A stretch of DNA of 26,764 nucleotides from Clostridiales bacterium (GTDB lineage Bacteria > Bacillota > Clostridia > Lutisporales > Lutisporaceae), in assembly GCA_012842725.1 (NCBI GenBank), contig DUSG01000041.1:1-26764 (forward strand), read 5' to 3'. The position numbers and the translations under genes were made by a program. The notes beneath the pieces are model-generated. The model had not been told where the DNA came from, searched no databases, and saw only the letters and a list, made by a program, of their open reading frames with translations. Each line of letters begins with the position of its first letter. The stretch's first letter is position 1. This document shows positions 7,708 to 17,600 of this stretch, in pieces.

Positions 7708-7715
7708 TTGATTTT

Positions 7716-7743
7716 AGTATAACATGACCATATAAAAAGTCAA
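7716..7743 (-). promoter_or_regulatory. Sigma-70-type promoter of the ECF S-component operon
   Basis: Read on the minus strand, TTGACT (complement of 7738-7743), a 16-bp spacer and TATACT (complement of 7716-7721) with an upstream TG extended -10 element. It would start transcription just before the structured leader. Confidence 0.68.
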
Positions 7744-7772
7744 GAAGAAAGCAGACCTTCATATTCATATCA

Positions 7773-9917
7773 TTAAATAAGTCTTAAGAGCCGAACCGTT
7801 TGAGTTACAGTGAACGTTATCACTATTCCTGTTATAGTAGGCACTAAGAACGATATAAAGGTCCATTTCCAGCTTTTTGTTTCCTTTCTGATAGTCAATA
7901 AGGTAGTGCCGCAGGGAAAATGCATTAAGCTAAATAGCATTACATTTATTGCGGTAAGCCAGGTCCATCCATTGGAAATCAGAAGATTTCTAAGGGCTTC
8001 AATACTCTCCAGTTCTATCATGACTCCTGAAGCCATATAGCTCATTATTATTATGGGCATTACAATTTCGTTAGCCGGCAAACCAAGTATGAAGGCCATC
8101 AATATATATCCATCCATGCCCAACAGCCGTGCAAAAGGATTGAGGAAAGAGGCTCCGTAGTCCAGCAAACTTCCCACTCCGATATGAATATTTGCCATTG
8201 ACCATATGACTAGACCGGCAGGGGCAGCCACCATTACAGCCCGGCTTAAGACAAATATGGTCCTGTCAAATATGGATCTCACTATTATCCTGCCAATCTG
8301 AGGTTTACGGTAAGGCGGCAATTCCAGAGCAAAGGAAGAAGGAAGCCCTTTTAATATGGTCTTTGAAAGAATTTTTGATACCAAAAGTGTCATCAAAACT
8401 CCCAGGACTATTATGCCTGTTATGGTCAATGCAGCTATAATCGTCTGCAATGCTCCCTTTGCAGCGCCTGCGATAAAAATTGTGGTAATGGCTATCAATG
8501 TCGGGAAGCGACCATTGCAGGGAACAAAGTTATTTGTAATGGTTGCAATCAGTCTTTCTCTTGGTGAATCTATTATTCTGCAACCGATAACTCCTGCAGC
8601 ATTACACCCAAAGCCCATACACATGGTTAGCGCCTGCTTGCCGTGAGCACATGCTTTTTTGAAAAAATTATCCAGATTAAATGCCACCCTTGGCAAGTAT
8701 CCCAAATCTTCCAAAAGAGTAAACAGCGGAAAAAATATGGCCATAGGAGGTAGCATTACAGAAACTACCCAGGCAAGGGTTCTATAAACGCCAAGTACCA
8801 AGACACCATGAAGCCAACTTGGAAGATTGTAAGCCATGAATAATTCGGTTAACTTGTCTTCAATGCCGAAAAGTAAGTTGGCAAGAGCTTCTGAAGGAAA
8901 ATTGGCTCCTACGATGGTTATCCAGAAGACCAATCCTAATAATGCGATCATAACGGGGATGCCAAACAATTTTGATGTCAGTATATCATCTATCTTTTTA
9001 TCCAATCGATTGTAGTTTTTGTTTTCGATATGAATCACTTGTTGACTTATATTTTCGGCCAGTTTGACTATGTTAGTGACTATTTGGTCTCTTAAGTTAC
9101 TAAATCTGTATTTGTCCATTTCACTATTATTAATAGCCGACCTATATATATCACCTGCTTCTTTTGTGAGATTTAATCCTAAATACTTATCGATGGAATC
9201 CAATATGGATTTATCTTCATCCATCAGTTTCAGGCTGATCCATCTGCTGTTGATCCTATCGTCAATTAAACCTTTTATGGCATTTTCTATAGATACAATA
9301 GTACTTTCGATACTATCGTTATAACGTATCTTTATGGGTTTCGTTTTGATCTGATTCTGAGATACATTATAAACGGCTTCCATCAAATCTTTAAGGCCTT
9401 CTCCGCTTCTTGCACTGGTTCCTACGACGGGTATTCCCAAAATCTTCGACAGTTTATTTAAATCCACGTGGATTTTCTTTCTGCGGGCTTCATCCATCAG
9501 ATTGACGCATAATACGACTTTGTCGGTGATTTCCAGTATTTGAAGTACAAGATTAAGATTTCTCTCGACACAAGTAGCGTCTGCAACCACCACTGTGGCA
9601 TGAGGTTTGGCAAAGCATATAAAATCTCTTGCGATCTCTTCTTCGACGGAATTTGACAGTAAAGAATAAGTGCCCGGCAAATCTACCAACACAAAATTTT
9701 TATTTTTGTATTTATAATAGCCTTGTGCAGTTGTCACCGTCTTTCCGGTCCAGTTTCCCGTATGCTGGTTTAGCCCTGTAAGGCTGTTGAATACGGTACT
9801 TTTGCCTGTATTAGGGTTTCCTGCTAAAGCGACTATGATGTCATCAGGTGAATTTAGCTGTATGTCCAGCATCTCCTTTAATGCACCTATCCCTGTTGAT
9901 TGACTGGTAAGACCCAC
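7773..9917 (-). CDS. feoB: Ferrous iron transporter FeoB
   Basis: FeoB is the inner-membrane Fe(II) uptake protein. The 714-residue length is normal. The N-terminal G domain shows GNPNTGKST (about residues 33-41), VDLPGTYSL (about 78-86) and NLMDEA (about 139-144). The membrane half carries Gate motifs including GCNAAGVIGCRIIDSPRERL and NNFVPCNGRFP. The start is a GTG at 9917, supported by GAGGAGG eight bases upstream on the minus strand. It lies 21 bp after feoA in the same operon. No FeoC follows; the gene is last before the ECF promoter region, and I saw no strong terminator there. A DtxR-family regulator gene is divergent to the operon. Confidence 0.95.
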   Translation of the reverse strand: MGLTSQSTGIGALKEMLDIQLNSPDDIIVALAGNPNTGKSTVFNSLTGLNQHTGNWTGKTVTTAQGYYKYKNKNFVLVDLPGTYSLLSNSVEEEIARDFICFAKPHATVVVADATCVERNLNLVLQILEITDKVVLCVNLMDEARRKKIHVDLNKLSKILGIPVVGTSARSGEGLKDLMEAVYNVSQNQIKTKPIKIRYNDSIESTIVSIENAIKGLIDDRINSRWISLKLMDEDKSILDSIDKYLGLNLTKEAGDIYRSAINNSEMDKYRFSNLRDQIVTNIVKLAENISQQVIHIENKNYNRLDKKIDDILTSKLFGIPVMIALLGLVFWITIVGANFPSEALANLLFGIEDKLTELFMAYNLPSWLHGVLVLGVYRTLAWVVSVMLPPMAIFFPLFTLLEDLGYLPRVAFNLDNFFKKACAHGKQALTMCMGFGCNAAGVIGCRIIDSPRERLIATITNNFVPCNGRFPTLIAITTIFIAGAAKGALQTIIAALTITGIIVLGVLMTLLVSKILSKTILKGLPSSFALELPPYRKPQIGRIIVRSIFDRTIFVLSRAVMVAAPAGLVIWSMANIHIGVGSLLDYGASFLNPFARLLGMDGYILMAFILGLPANEIVMPIIIMSYMASGVMIELESIEALRNLLISNGWTWLTAINVMLFSLMHFPCGTTLLTIRKETKSWKWTFISFLVPTITGIVITFTVTQTVRLLRLI

Positions 9918-9938
9918 GATTGCAGCCTCCTCAATTAT

Positions 9939-10178
9939 TTATAATGGTTCTACCATAATCTTTGATGCTTCTTCTGAACGTAATGCGATTACTGCTCCTC
10001 GGATTTCATAAGCGGTTGGATCTCCGGAAGGACTTTTCCTCAGTGATTTTACTATCGTATCGATAACCAGGCCTAAATCCAGCATTCTCCTTCTTAAGGT
10101 GCCCTCTGCAGTGATTGCTTTAACTTTTGCACTTTTACCGCAAGGTATTAAACTAAGGGGAATGATGTTTTCTTTCAC
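9939..10178 (-). CDS. feoA: FeoA, SH3-like partner of FeoB
   Basis: A 79-residue cytoplasmic FeoA with the usual CGKSAKVKAI and RRRMLDLGLVIDTIV segments (middle third), followed by the beta strands of an SH3-like fold. FeoA is thought to support FeoB assembly or activity. I place the start at the GTG at 10178, because GGAGG (10188-10192 on the minus strand) is nine bases away. The in-frame TTG at 10187 touches the ribosome binding site and is unlikely. It is the first gene of the feoAB operon. Confidence 0.9.
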   Translation of the reverse strand: MKENIIPLSLIPCGKSAKVKAITAEGTLRRRMLDLGLVIDTIVKSLRKSPSGDPTAYEIRGAVIALRSEEASKIMVEPL

Positions 10179-10221
10179 TGTCAGCAACCTCCATAACAGA
10201 ATTTAGACGCGTGAAAAATTC

Positions 10222-10235
10222 TTGCCTATGGCTAA
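10222..10235. promoter_or_regulatory. Candidate metalloregulator operator between feoA and the DtxR-family gene
   Basis: TTGCCTATGGCTAA is an imperfect dyad that resembles the Bacillus MntR box (TTTGCCTTAAGG-type). It lies in the 126-bp divergent intergenic region, where it could control feoAB, the regulator gene or both. This is a resemblance judged by eye. Confidence 0.4.
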
Positions 10236-10254
10236 TATATGAGTAATATAAGAA

Positions 10255-10267
10255 ATGTGTCACACAT
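10255..10267. promoter_or_regulatory. Perfect 13-bp palindrome in the feoA/regulator intergenic region
   Basis: ATGTGT-C-ACACAT is a perfect odd-length palindrome, 38 bp before the regulator start codon. It could be a binding site for an unidentified dimeric regulator; I do not recognise the motif. Confidence 0.35.
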
Positions 10268-10304
10268 AGAATTTTAAAAAACAAAAAAATTAAGGTGTGA
10301 TAGG

Positions 10305-10793
10305 ATGAATAACAATGAAGATTTTTACACTGTGCGAGGATATGAAATTCTGGGAAAAAAGAAAAAAATGTTGTCCCATAGCATGGAAGATTATCTTGAG
10401 ATGATATATAGAAATAGCTTAGAAAAAGGATATGTGAGAATAAATACCCTTGCAGAATCTCTGAATGTTCAGGCTCCGTCAGCCACAAAAATGGTGCAGA
10501 AGCTTACAAGATTAGGTTTACTAAAGTATGAAAAATACGGAATAATAAAATTGACACCTGCAGGCGAAAAAATAGGCCGATTTCTATTAGAACGCCACGA
10601 GACCATTGAAGATTTTTTGAAACTCATAGGAGTAAAAGAAAAATTATTGGTAAATGTTGAATTGATTGAACATAACGTCACTGAAGGTGCTCTTGCCAAG
10701 ATTAAGATTCTCAATTCATTTTTCAAATCATACCCTGAGATATTTGAAAAATTTAAGGAATACAGCATAAGTCATATAGAAGACAGCAGTTAA
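10305..10793 (+). CDS. DtxR/MntR-family metal-dependent regulator
   Basis: A 162-residue DNA-binding repressor. The winged-helix domain covers about residues 25-95, with LAESLNVQAPSATKMVQKL as the helix-turn-helix, and a dimerisation domain follows. The metal ligands match Bacillus MntR with a 20-21 residue offset: D29, E32, H98, E119, E122 and H123 correspond to MntR D8, E11, H77, E99, E102 and H103. No C-terminal SH3 domain is present, as in MntR. The divergent position next to feoAB suggests it controls iron uptake despite the MntR-like site. The ATG at 10305 follows AAGGTGTGATAGG; a later Met at residue 22 would remove the extra N-terminal tail but lacks a good ribosome binding site. MntR and an iron-responsive FeoR-like role are both possible. 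Confidence 0.87.
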   Translation: MNNNEDFYTVRGYEILGKKKKMLSHSMEDYLEMIYRNSLEKGYVRINTLAESLNVQAPSATKMVQKLTRLGLLKYEKYGIIKLTPAGEKIGRFLLERHETIEDFLKLIGVKEKLLVNVELIEHNVTEGALAKIKILNSFFKSYPEIFEKFKEYSISHIEDSS

Positions 10794-10799
10794 CAAAAA

Positions 10800-10816
10800 C
10801 CAGCAAAGCTGGTTTC
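10800..10816 (+). terminator. Hairpin after the DtxR-family gene, left copy of a duplicated terminator
   Basis: CCAGC-AAA-GCTGG (10800-10812) followed by TTTC forms a short terminator-like hairpin seven bases after the stop codon. Part of it (GCAAAGCTGGTTT) recurs at 11098-11110 on the far side of the second 273-bp element. Confidence 0.5.
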
Positions 10817-11089
10817 AGACTGTAGACAAACCATACTATGCTAGAATAGCAATGTATATCTTTGCACTGGTTATGCATTTTGACAGGCTACTGCTTGCCT
10901 TTGGAAAAGTCTTAACGGTGCCAAACGGTCATCCTTGACCTTTGCTTCGCACCAGTGGCGCCTAAGCCGGCCTCCATGCCGGCTTTACAGACTTTTCACC
11001 AAAGCCTGCGCAGAGACCTGTTACCAAAATGCATAAATGTGCACCGATATACATTGTCATTCTGCTTTATAACCCTTTGCCTACAGTCT
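10817..11089. mobile_element. 273-bp foldback (MITE-like) element, copy 2
   Basis: This is the second copy of the element at 631-903, same orientation and length, with scattered substitutions and compensating 1-base indels. The termini AGACTGTAG and CTACAGTCT are perfect inverted repeats. The arms continue inward with, for example, CAATGTATATC (near 10850) answered by GATATACATTG (near 11046) and GAAAAGTCT (near 10904) answered by AGACTTTTC. An open frame inside (about 10955-11143) shares the start MAPKPASMPALQTFHQ with the first copy, but this is a by-product of the repeat. No transposase gene is present. Confidence 0.75.
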
Positions 11090-11111
11090 AAAAAAGGCAA
11101 AGCTGGTTTTT
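11090..11111 (+). terminator. Right, decayed copy of the duplicated hairpin
   Basis: GGCAAAGCTGG followed by five T residues repeats the 3' half of the 10800-10816 hairpin, while the 5' arm has changed from CCAGC to AAGGC. The terminator function of this copy is doubtful. Confidence 0.35.
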
Positions 11112-11116
11112 ATATT

Positions 11117-11134
11117 GTGTCAACATTCGGACAC
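11117..11134. promoter_or_regulatory. GTGTC-N8-GACAC dyad overlapping the addB promoter
   Basis: GTGTC (11117-11121) and GACAC (11130-11134) have the same arms and the same 8-bp spacing as the cores of the two palindromes at 19789-19832 and 19949-19982. It overlaps the proposed addB -35 box. The spacer is AACATTCG, against AATATACT and AATAAATT at the other sites. A chance match is possible. Confidence 0.3.
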
Positions 11135-11149
11135 CTTATATGATATAAT
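11120..11149 (+). promoter_or_regulatory. Probable sigma-70-type promoter of addB
   Basis: TCAACA (11120-11125), an 18-bp spacer and TATAAT (11144-11149) with TGA just upstream as an extended -10 element. It lies 28 bp before the addB start. Confidence 0.55.
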
Positions 11150-11177
11150 TTATAAAAAAAGAATGGTTGGTGGTAGC

Positions 11178-14100
11178 ATGAGCCTTCGCATTATATATGG
11201 CAGAGCCGGTTCCGGCAAAAGCCGTTTTTGCATAGAGGACATTAAAAGGACCAAAGCCCAATTCCCGGAAAAGACATTGATACTGATGGTGCCGGAACAA
11301 TTTACATATCAGGCTGAGAAGAACCTGGTTGAAGCCCTTGGTACATCAGGACTCGGAGAAGCAGAAGTAATGAGCTTTAAGGGTTTGGCTCGCCGAGTAC
11401 TGGACCGGGTGGGAGGAGCAGCCAGACAACATGTGAATTCAGCAGGAAAAGCCATGATTTTATACGATGTATTGGAAAACAATAAAACCAATTTTAAAGC
11501 TTTTGGAAGATCGGCAGGTCAGAGAGGCTTTGTTGACCGATTGTCGTCAATGCTCAGTGAGTTCAAAAGATATAATGTAACTCCTGATTTGCTCCGGGAA
11601 GCAAAAGATCAGGTGGATGACAGGTATCTGAAAGACAAGTTGGAAGATTTGTTTCTCATATTCAGGAAATATGAGGAGTTTATACATGATAGATACATAG
11701 ACACAGATGATGACCTGACCATTCTTGCTCAGAAGATGGACAAGAGTCAGATGTTATGGGATGCTGAGGTTTGGATTGATGAATTTTCCGGTTTTACACC
11801 TCAGGAATATGAGATAATAAAAAGACTTCTGAAATTATGCAGCCGTGTAAATATAACCCTTTGTACCGACTGCCTTGTTGATAGGGAAATGATACAAGAT
11901 GTGGATGTTTTTCTGCCTACCAAATATACAAGCAGCCGTTTGATTGAAATTGCCGAGGAATTGGGAGTAGATATAGAGAAACCTGTAAGGATGGAAGGAG
12001 ATATTCCCTGGAGATTTTCCCACAATAAGGCGATGGCACATATGGAAAAGAATTTTTTCCGATATCCATACGAAGTTTACAGAGAGAAAACTGAAAGTCT
12101 CGGTATAATGTCTGCTGCAAATCCCTATAGCGAAGTGGAGGCTGCGGCACGTCAAATTATCGAATTTTGCAGAGACAAAGGCTTGAGGTACAAGGACATG
12201 GCGGTGGTTACCAAGGATCTGGATGGCTACGAGAAACTCATCAGAGTTATTTTTTCTCAATATGGAATACCTTTCTTTATCGACAAAAAGAGAGCAGTGG
12301 CGGATCATCCCTTGGCTTTGCTGGTGCTTTCTGCCGTCAGCATCATGCAGAAGAATTTTACTTATGAAACCATGTTCAGATACTTGAAAACAGGGTTGAC
12401 AGGCATTGACAGGTCAGATGTGGACCTTATAGAGAACTATGTTTTGGCCAATGGGATACGGGGAAGCCAGTGGTATAACCAAAATCCTTGGACTTACAGG
12501 CTCAATCATTCATTTGAAGAAGAATCTACTCAGGATGAAGAAGCCATATTGGAAAGAGTCAATGTTATTAGACAAAGTATTATTGAGCCCTTGCTCATGC
12601 TGAAAGACGGGTTCAGGAAAAACAAAACCGCCAGGGAAATGAGCAAATGCCTTTATGAGTTTTTATGCCGCATAGGCATTCCTGAACGCATAGAGAGATT
12701 AATAGATTTATACAGCCAAAGAGGAGAACTTGAAATTGCAGAAGAGTACAAACAGATATGGGATGTAATAATACAAGTTCTGGATCAGATTGTAGAAGTA
12801 ATGGAAGATGAAACTATTGATATAGATACTTTTCACAATCTTTTATATATAGGGTTTACGCAGCATCATATAGGGCTTATACCTCATTCTGCAGACCAGC
12901 TGCTGGTAGGAAGCGTTGACAGATGGAGAAGCCATGAAATTCAATGCCTTTTTATCCTTGGCGTAAATGACGGAGTCTTTCCTGCATCGGTAAAGGATGA
13001 GGGAATGCTATCAGATAAGGATCGAGAGGTACTGAAATCCTTAGGCATAGAATTGGCGTTGGATACAAAGTCAAAATCCTTTCATGAGCAGTATCTTCTT
13101 TATACTACATTAACCAAGGCAGGAAAGTATTTAAGACTCAGCTATCCTATTGCTGACCACGAAGGTAAAGCATTGAGACCTTCTTATGTATTAGGCAGAT
13201 TAAAAAGGATTTTTCCAAACATGTTATGCAGCAGCAATGTTTTAGGTCCCGGAGAAGCCATGGATTTAATAGGTCCTCCCATGCCATCTTTTAATTATCT
13301 GATAGGTTTTCTGAGAGCCCTTATGAAAAATGAAAGGGATGCTGAAATATGGAAAGATGTATACCTGTGGTTCATGGGAAAAGAAGAATGGCGGGAAAAA
13401 CTTCAGAACGTAACTGAAGCTCTATATTATAGCAATGAGGAAAAACCTCTCGCAAAAGAGAAAGTTAGAAATTTTTATGGAAATGTATATTATTCCAGCG
13501 TATCCCGTCTGGAAAGGTTTGCTTCCTGTCCCTTTGCCTATTATGTTAGGTACGGATTGAAGGCGAAGGAAAGAAAGATTATGAAAATGGAAGCTCCTGA
13601 TATAGGGAGTTTTCTGCACCTTGTAATAAGCAAATTCTCAGAAGCACTGAAGGAAAAAGGATTGGGATGGAGAGATTTGGAGCCGGAATGGTGTCAGGTG
13701 GAAGTATCAAGAATAGTGGAAGATATAATTGAAGCTTTACAAGATCTTCCATTTAATAGATCTAAAAGATATAACTATTTGAAAGAAAGGCTTAAAAAAG
13801 TGGTGGCAAGATCAGTCTGGATCATAGCAGACCATGTGAAGAGAAGTGGTTTTGAGCCCATTGCATATGAGGTAGCCTTTGGACAAACCGATGAGCTTCC
13901 TGCTTTGACTCTGGAATTACCGGATGGAGAGAAGGTTGTTCTTACAGGAAGGATTGACAGGATAGACGTTCTGGAAACGGATAAAGGCAGTTATGTTAGG
14001 ATTATCGATTATAAATCCGGTTCAAAGGATTTCAGGCTTTCAGATGTTTACAACGGAATCGAGCTTCAGCTGATAACCTACTTAAGCGCTATATGGGAAA

Positions 14101-14627
14101 TGGGCATTAAAGGAAAGAAAGAACCTTTTGTACCTGCAGGCATACTGTATTTTAAGCTGGACGACCCAATCATTAAGACAGACGGAAAGGATAACACTGA
14201 AAACCTAGAAGAAAAGCTGATAAAAGAAATGAAAATGAGAGGACTGATTCTGGCTGACAAAGAAGTGATAACCCAGATGGATAAAACTATAAACGGAGAT
14301 TCTCTCATAATTCCTGTCAGCATCAAGAAGGACGGCAGTCTGGGACAAAGGTCTTCTGCAGCCACATTGGAGCAGTTTGAACTTCTTAAGGAACATGTGA
14401 AGAGAACTTTGATAAAGCTGTGCCACCAGATGTTTTCAGGTAACATATCAATTTCACCATATAAGAGAAAAAAATATATTTCCTGTTCATACTGTCCTTA
14501 TTCTTCCATATGCAGGTTTGAAAAGGGAATAAACAGGTACAGGCATATCGGTGATATGAAAGATGAAGAAGTATGGAAGGCTTTGAATAATGCAAAAGAA
14601 GACGAGGGAGGTGAAAATGTTGGCTGA
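11178..14627 (+). CDS. addB: Helicase-exonuclease AddB subunit
   Basis: AddB pairs with AddA to form the Firmicute equivalent of RecBCD, processing double-strand breaks for RecA. The 1149-residue length is typical. The N-terminus has the AddB Walker A GRAGSGKS (residues about 8-15). The nuclease core RIIDYKSGSKDF lies near residues 938-949. The [4Fe-4S] cysteines are in FASCPFAYY (about residue 784) and in ISCSYCPYSSICRF (about 1100-1113), the CxxCx5C C-terminal pattern of the family. The ATG at 11178 follows GGTGGTAG at normal spacing; the ATG at 11163 and the longer open frame lack a ribosome binding site. The stop overlaps addA by 11 bp, indicating translational coupling. Confidence 0.96.
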   Translation: MSLRIIYGRAGSGKSRFCIEDIKRTKAQFPEKTLILMVPEQFTYQAEKNLVEALGTSGLGEAEVMSFKGLARRVLDRVGGAARQHVNSAGKAMILYDVLENNKTNFKAFGRSAGQRGFVDRLSSMLSEFKRYNVTPDLLREAKDQVDDRYLKDKLEDLFLIFRKYEEFIHDRYIDTDDDLTILAQKMDKSQMLWDAEVWIDEFSGFTPQEYEIIKRLLKLCSRVNITLCTDCLVDREMIQDVDVFLPTKYTSSRLIEIAEELGVDIEKPVRMEGDIPWRFSHNKAMAHMEKNFFRYPYEVYREKTESLGIMSAANPYSEVEAAARQIIEFCRDKGLRYKDMAVVTKDLDGYEKLIRVIFSQYGIPFFIDKKRAVADHPLALLVLSAVSIMQKNFTYETMFRYLKTGLTGIDRSDVDLIENYVLANGIRGSQWYNQNPWTYRLNHSFEEESTQDEEAILERVNVIRQSIIEPLLMLKDGFRKNKTAREMSKCLYEFLCRIGIPERIERLIDLYSQRGELEIAEEYKQIWDVIIQVLDQIVEVMEDETIDIDTFHNLLYIGFTQHHIGLIPHSADQLLVGSVDRWRSHEIQCLFILGVNDGVFPASVKDEGMLSDKDREVLKSLGIELALDTKSKSFHEQYLLYTTLTKAGKYLRLSYPIADHEGKALRPSYVLGRLKRIFPNMLCSSNVLGPGEAMDLIGPPMPSFNYLIGFLRALMKNERDAEIWKDVYLWFMGKEEWREKLQNVTEALYYSNEEKPLAKEKVRNFYGNVYYSSVSRLERFASCPFAYYVRYGLKAKERKIMKMEAPDIGSFLHLVISKFSEALKEKGLGWRDLEPEWCQVEVSRIVEDIIEALQDLPFNRSKRYNYLKERLKKVVARSVWIIADHVKRSGFEPIAYEVAFGQTDELPALTLELPDGEKVVLTGRIDRIDVLETDKGSYVRIIDYKSGSKDFRLSDVYNGIELQLITYLSAIWEMGIKGKKEPFVPAGILYFKLDDPIIKTDGKDNTENLEEKLIKEMKMRGLILADKEVITQMDKTINGDSLIIPVSIKKDGSLGQRSSAATLEQFELLKEHVKRTLIKLCHQMFSGNISISPYKRKKYISCSYCPYSSICRFEKGINRYRHIGDMKDEEVWKALNNAKEDEGGENVG

Positions 14628-17600
14628 TTGGACCAGAGAACAGTTAGAGGCAATACATACTTCCGGTTGTGATTTATTGGTAGCAGCGGCGGCGGGCGCA
14701 GGCAAAACAGCGGTGCTGGTAGAGAGGATTATTAGGAAAATAACGGATGAGTCAAATCCTATTGATATAGATAATATGCTGATAGTGACTTTTACCAATG
14801 CGGCAGCTTCGGAAATGAGGGAGAGAATAGGAGAAGCATTGGAGAAGGAACTGGAGAAGAAGCCTGATTCCTACAAACTCCAAAGGCAGATGCTTCTCCT
14901 CAATAAGGCAAGTATAACCACTATTCATTCTTTTTGTATGGATGTGGTTAAAAATAACTGTCACATGCTGGATCTGGACCCTGATTTCCGTATAGCGGAT
15001 GAGACAGAAAGCCTTCTGTTGAGGATGGAAGCGCTGGAGGAATTGTTTGAGGAGAAGTATGAAGAAGATGACATGGATTTCATATATCTTCTCGATAGAT
15101 ACGGCGGAAACAGAGATGACGAAAAACTCAAGGACATGGTTTTAAATATCTATGACTTTATCCAGAGCAGCCCCTGGCCTGAAGAATGGTTGGATAATGC
15201 TCTGAGATTCTATGATGTGTCAGGAAATTGGGATTTTTCCGAGACTCCCTGGGCGAGGATTATTATGGATTATGCAAGGATAGAAATTCAGGGAGCATTA
15301 AATCAGCTGCTTAAGGCGAAAGAAATAACAGAGGACAATATAGGTTATGAAAAATGCGCAGAACAGTTGAATAATGACATACAGATGGTATTAAAACTTA
15401 AAGAAGCTGCAGAGGAATCCTGGGATCAATTGTATAAAGCCTACGGCACATTAGAGTTTCCCAAACAGCAAAGCCCTGATAAAAAAGCAGACAAGACGGA
15501 TTACGAGGTTTTAAAGGCTTTGAGAAAGGAAGCAAAAGACAGGCTCAATGTTCTGGGAGACGATTTTTTCAATTGCAGTTCCGAGGATATCAAGGGAGAC
15601 CTTCAAGCTCTCTATCCTGTTTTGTCCACATTGTGCCGCCTGGTTTCTTCCTTCACCAGGATATATACGGAAAAGAAGAAGGAAAAAGCTATTATAGATT
15701 TCAACGATTTGGAACATTTTTGCCTTAATATACTGATTGAAAAAGATGAGAAGGGTAATAACAAACCTTCACCGGTAGCTTTAAGTATCAGGGATCGTTT
15801 CAATGAAATACTTATAGATGAATATCAGGACAGTAATTTGGTTCAGGAAGCTATTTTATCAGTTATATCCAAAAGGGATGAAAATAACCCCAATATATTC
15901 ATGGTGGGCGATGTTAAGCAAAGCATCTACAGATTCAGGCAAGCCAAACCGGAGCTGTTTCTGGACAAATATGAAAGATATTCGGAAGAAGAAGGTTCAA
16001 AAGAAAGGAAGATAAAACTTTTTAAGAATTTCAGAAGCAGAAAAGAAGTGCTGGAAGGAGTTAATTTCATTTTCCGCCAGCTTATGTCTTCATATCTGGG
16101 AGAGATAGATTACAATGAAGACGAATTCTTGAATACCGGTGCGGTTTATCCTGATGATACTACGGGAAAATGCGCCGTCAACAATGAAATAGAACTGCAC
16201 ATTGTTGATTTAAACAAGGAGGAGACATCAAAAGAAGACCAGGAGGAAGAAAAAGGCACCGAAACGGAAGATATTGAGGATTTAGATGCGGTGCAAACGG
16301 AAGCAAGACTCATAGGTCAGAGGATTCTGTATCTTATGGGCATGACCGAGGACAGCCCGGGGCCTTTCAGGGTATATGACGCCAAACTGAATGATTACAG
16401 GGATATCATGTATAAAGACATAGTAATACTGTTAAGAACGGTGAGGGGCTGGGCGGAAGTGTTTCTGCAGGAGTTGGAGACTATGGGGATACCTGTATTT
16501 GCAGACACAGGGACTGGGTTTTTTCAAAGACCGGAAGTCCAGGTGGTCATGTCATTGCTTCAGATAATAGACAATCCTATGCAGGATATTCCTCTCATAT
16601 CCGTACTGAGGTCACCCATAGCAGGCTTTACTTCCGAAGAACTTCTGGATATAAGGCTTGAAGATAAAGAAGGAAGTTTCTATGATGCTTTAAAGAAAAC
16701 CGCCGCAAAAGAAGATGACTTGGGGAAAAAAGCCGGAGATTTTCTGGAAAGGCTGGAAATATGGAGAGATAAGGCTCTCTATATGCCTACAGATGAACTT
16801 ATTTGGTATCTGATGAACGAAACCGGATATTACAGCTTTGTGGGGGCAATGCCCCAGGGACAACAGAGGCAGGCTAATCTGAAGGTTCTGTTTGAAAGGG
16901 CCAAGCAGTACGAAGAAACCAGCTTCAAAGGTTTATTTAATTTCATAAATTTCATCAATAAACTGAAGAGCAGCAGCGGAGATATGGGAAATGCCAAGAT
17001 GTTGGGAGAAAATGATGATGTAGTAAGGATCATGAGCATTCACAAAAGCAAGGGACTGGAATTCCCTGTGGTATTTTTGGGAGGCACAGGCAAAAGATTT
17101 AATCTGCGTGATACCAACGACGTTTTGCTTCTCCATGGAGAATTGGGTTTTGGAATAGACTTGGTGGATCCCATTAGGAGGATTTACTATTCCACAGTGC
17201 CCAAGCTGGCTATAAAGCAGAGGATAAAGCTGGAGAGTCTGTCGGAAGAAATGAGGGTACTGTACGTTGCCATGACCAGAGCCAAGGAGAAGCTTATAAT
17301 AACGGGTTGTGATAATGATATGGAAAAATCACTGAACAGATGGAGTGCTGCATTAGATTCTCAGGAAGAGAAACTGCCGCCGGATTTGGTGGTAAGAGGG
17401 CAGAGGTATCTGGACTGGATTGGTCTGGCATTGATGAGGCATGAGGATTTCCGCAAGTTAACGGCATCATATGATTTAAACTTTGGTAATCCTAAAACCA
17501 TAGATAATGACCAATCTCAATGGAGTATACATTTATGGAGAAAAGAGAACTTTTTGAGAACAAAATCGGAAGAAGACGTGAAACAAGAGGAATCAGATTT

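Noticed and set aside
10955..11143. 62-codon open frame in the second repeat copy
   Set aside because: The frame lies mainly within the repeat, has no ribosome binding site, and only its first half is shared with the other copy, where the frames then diverge; no sign of a real protein.
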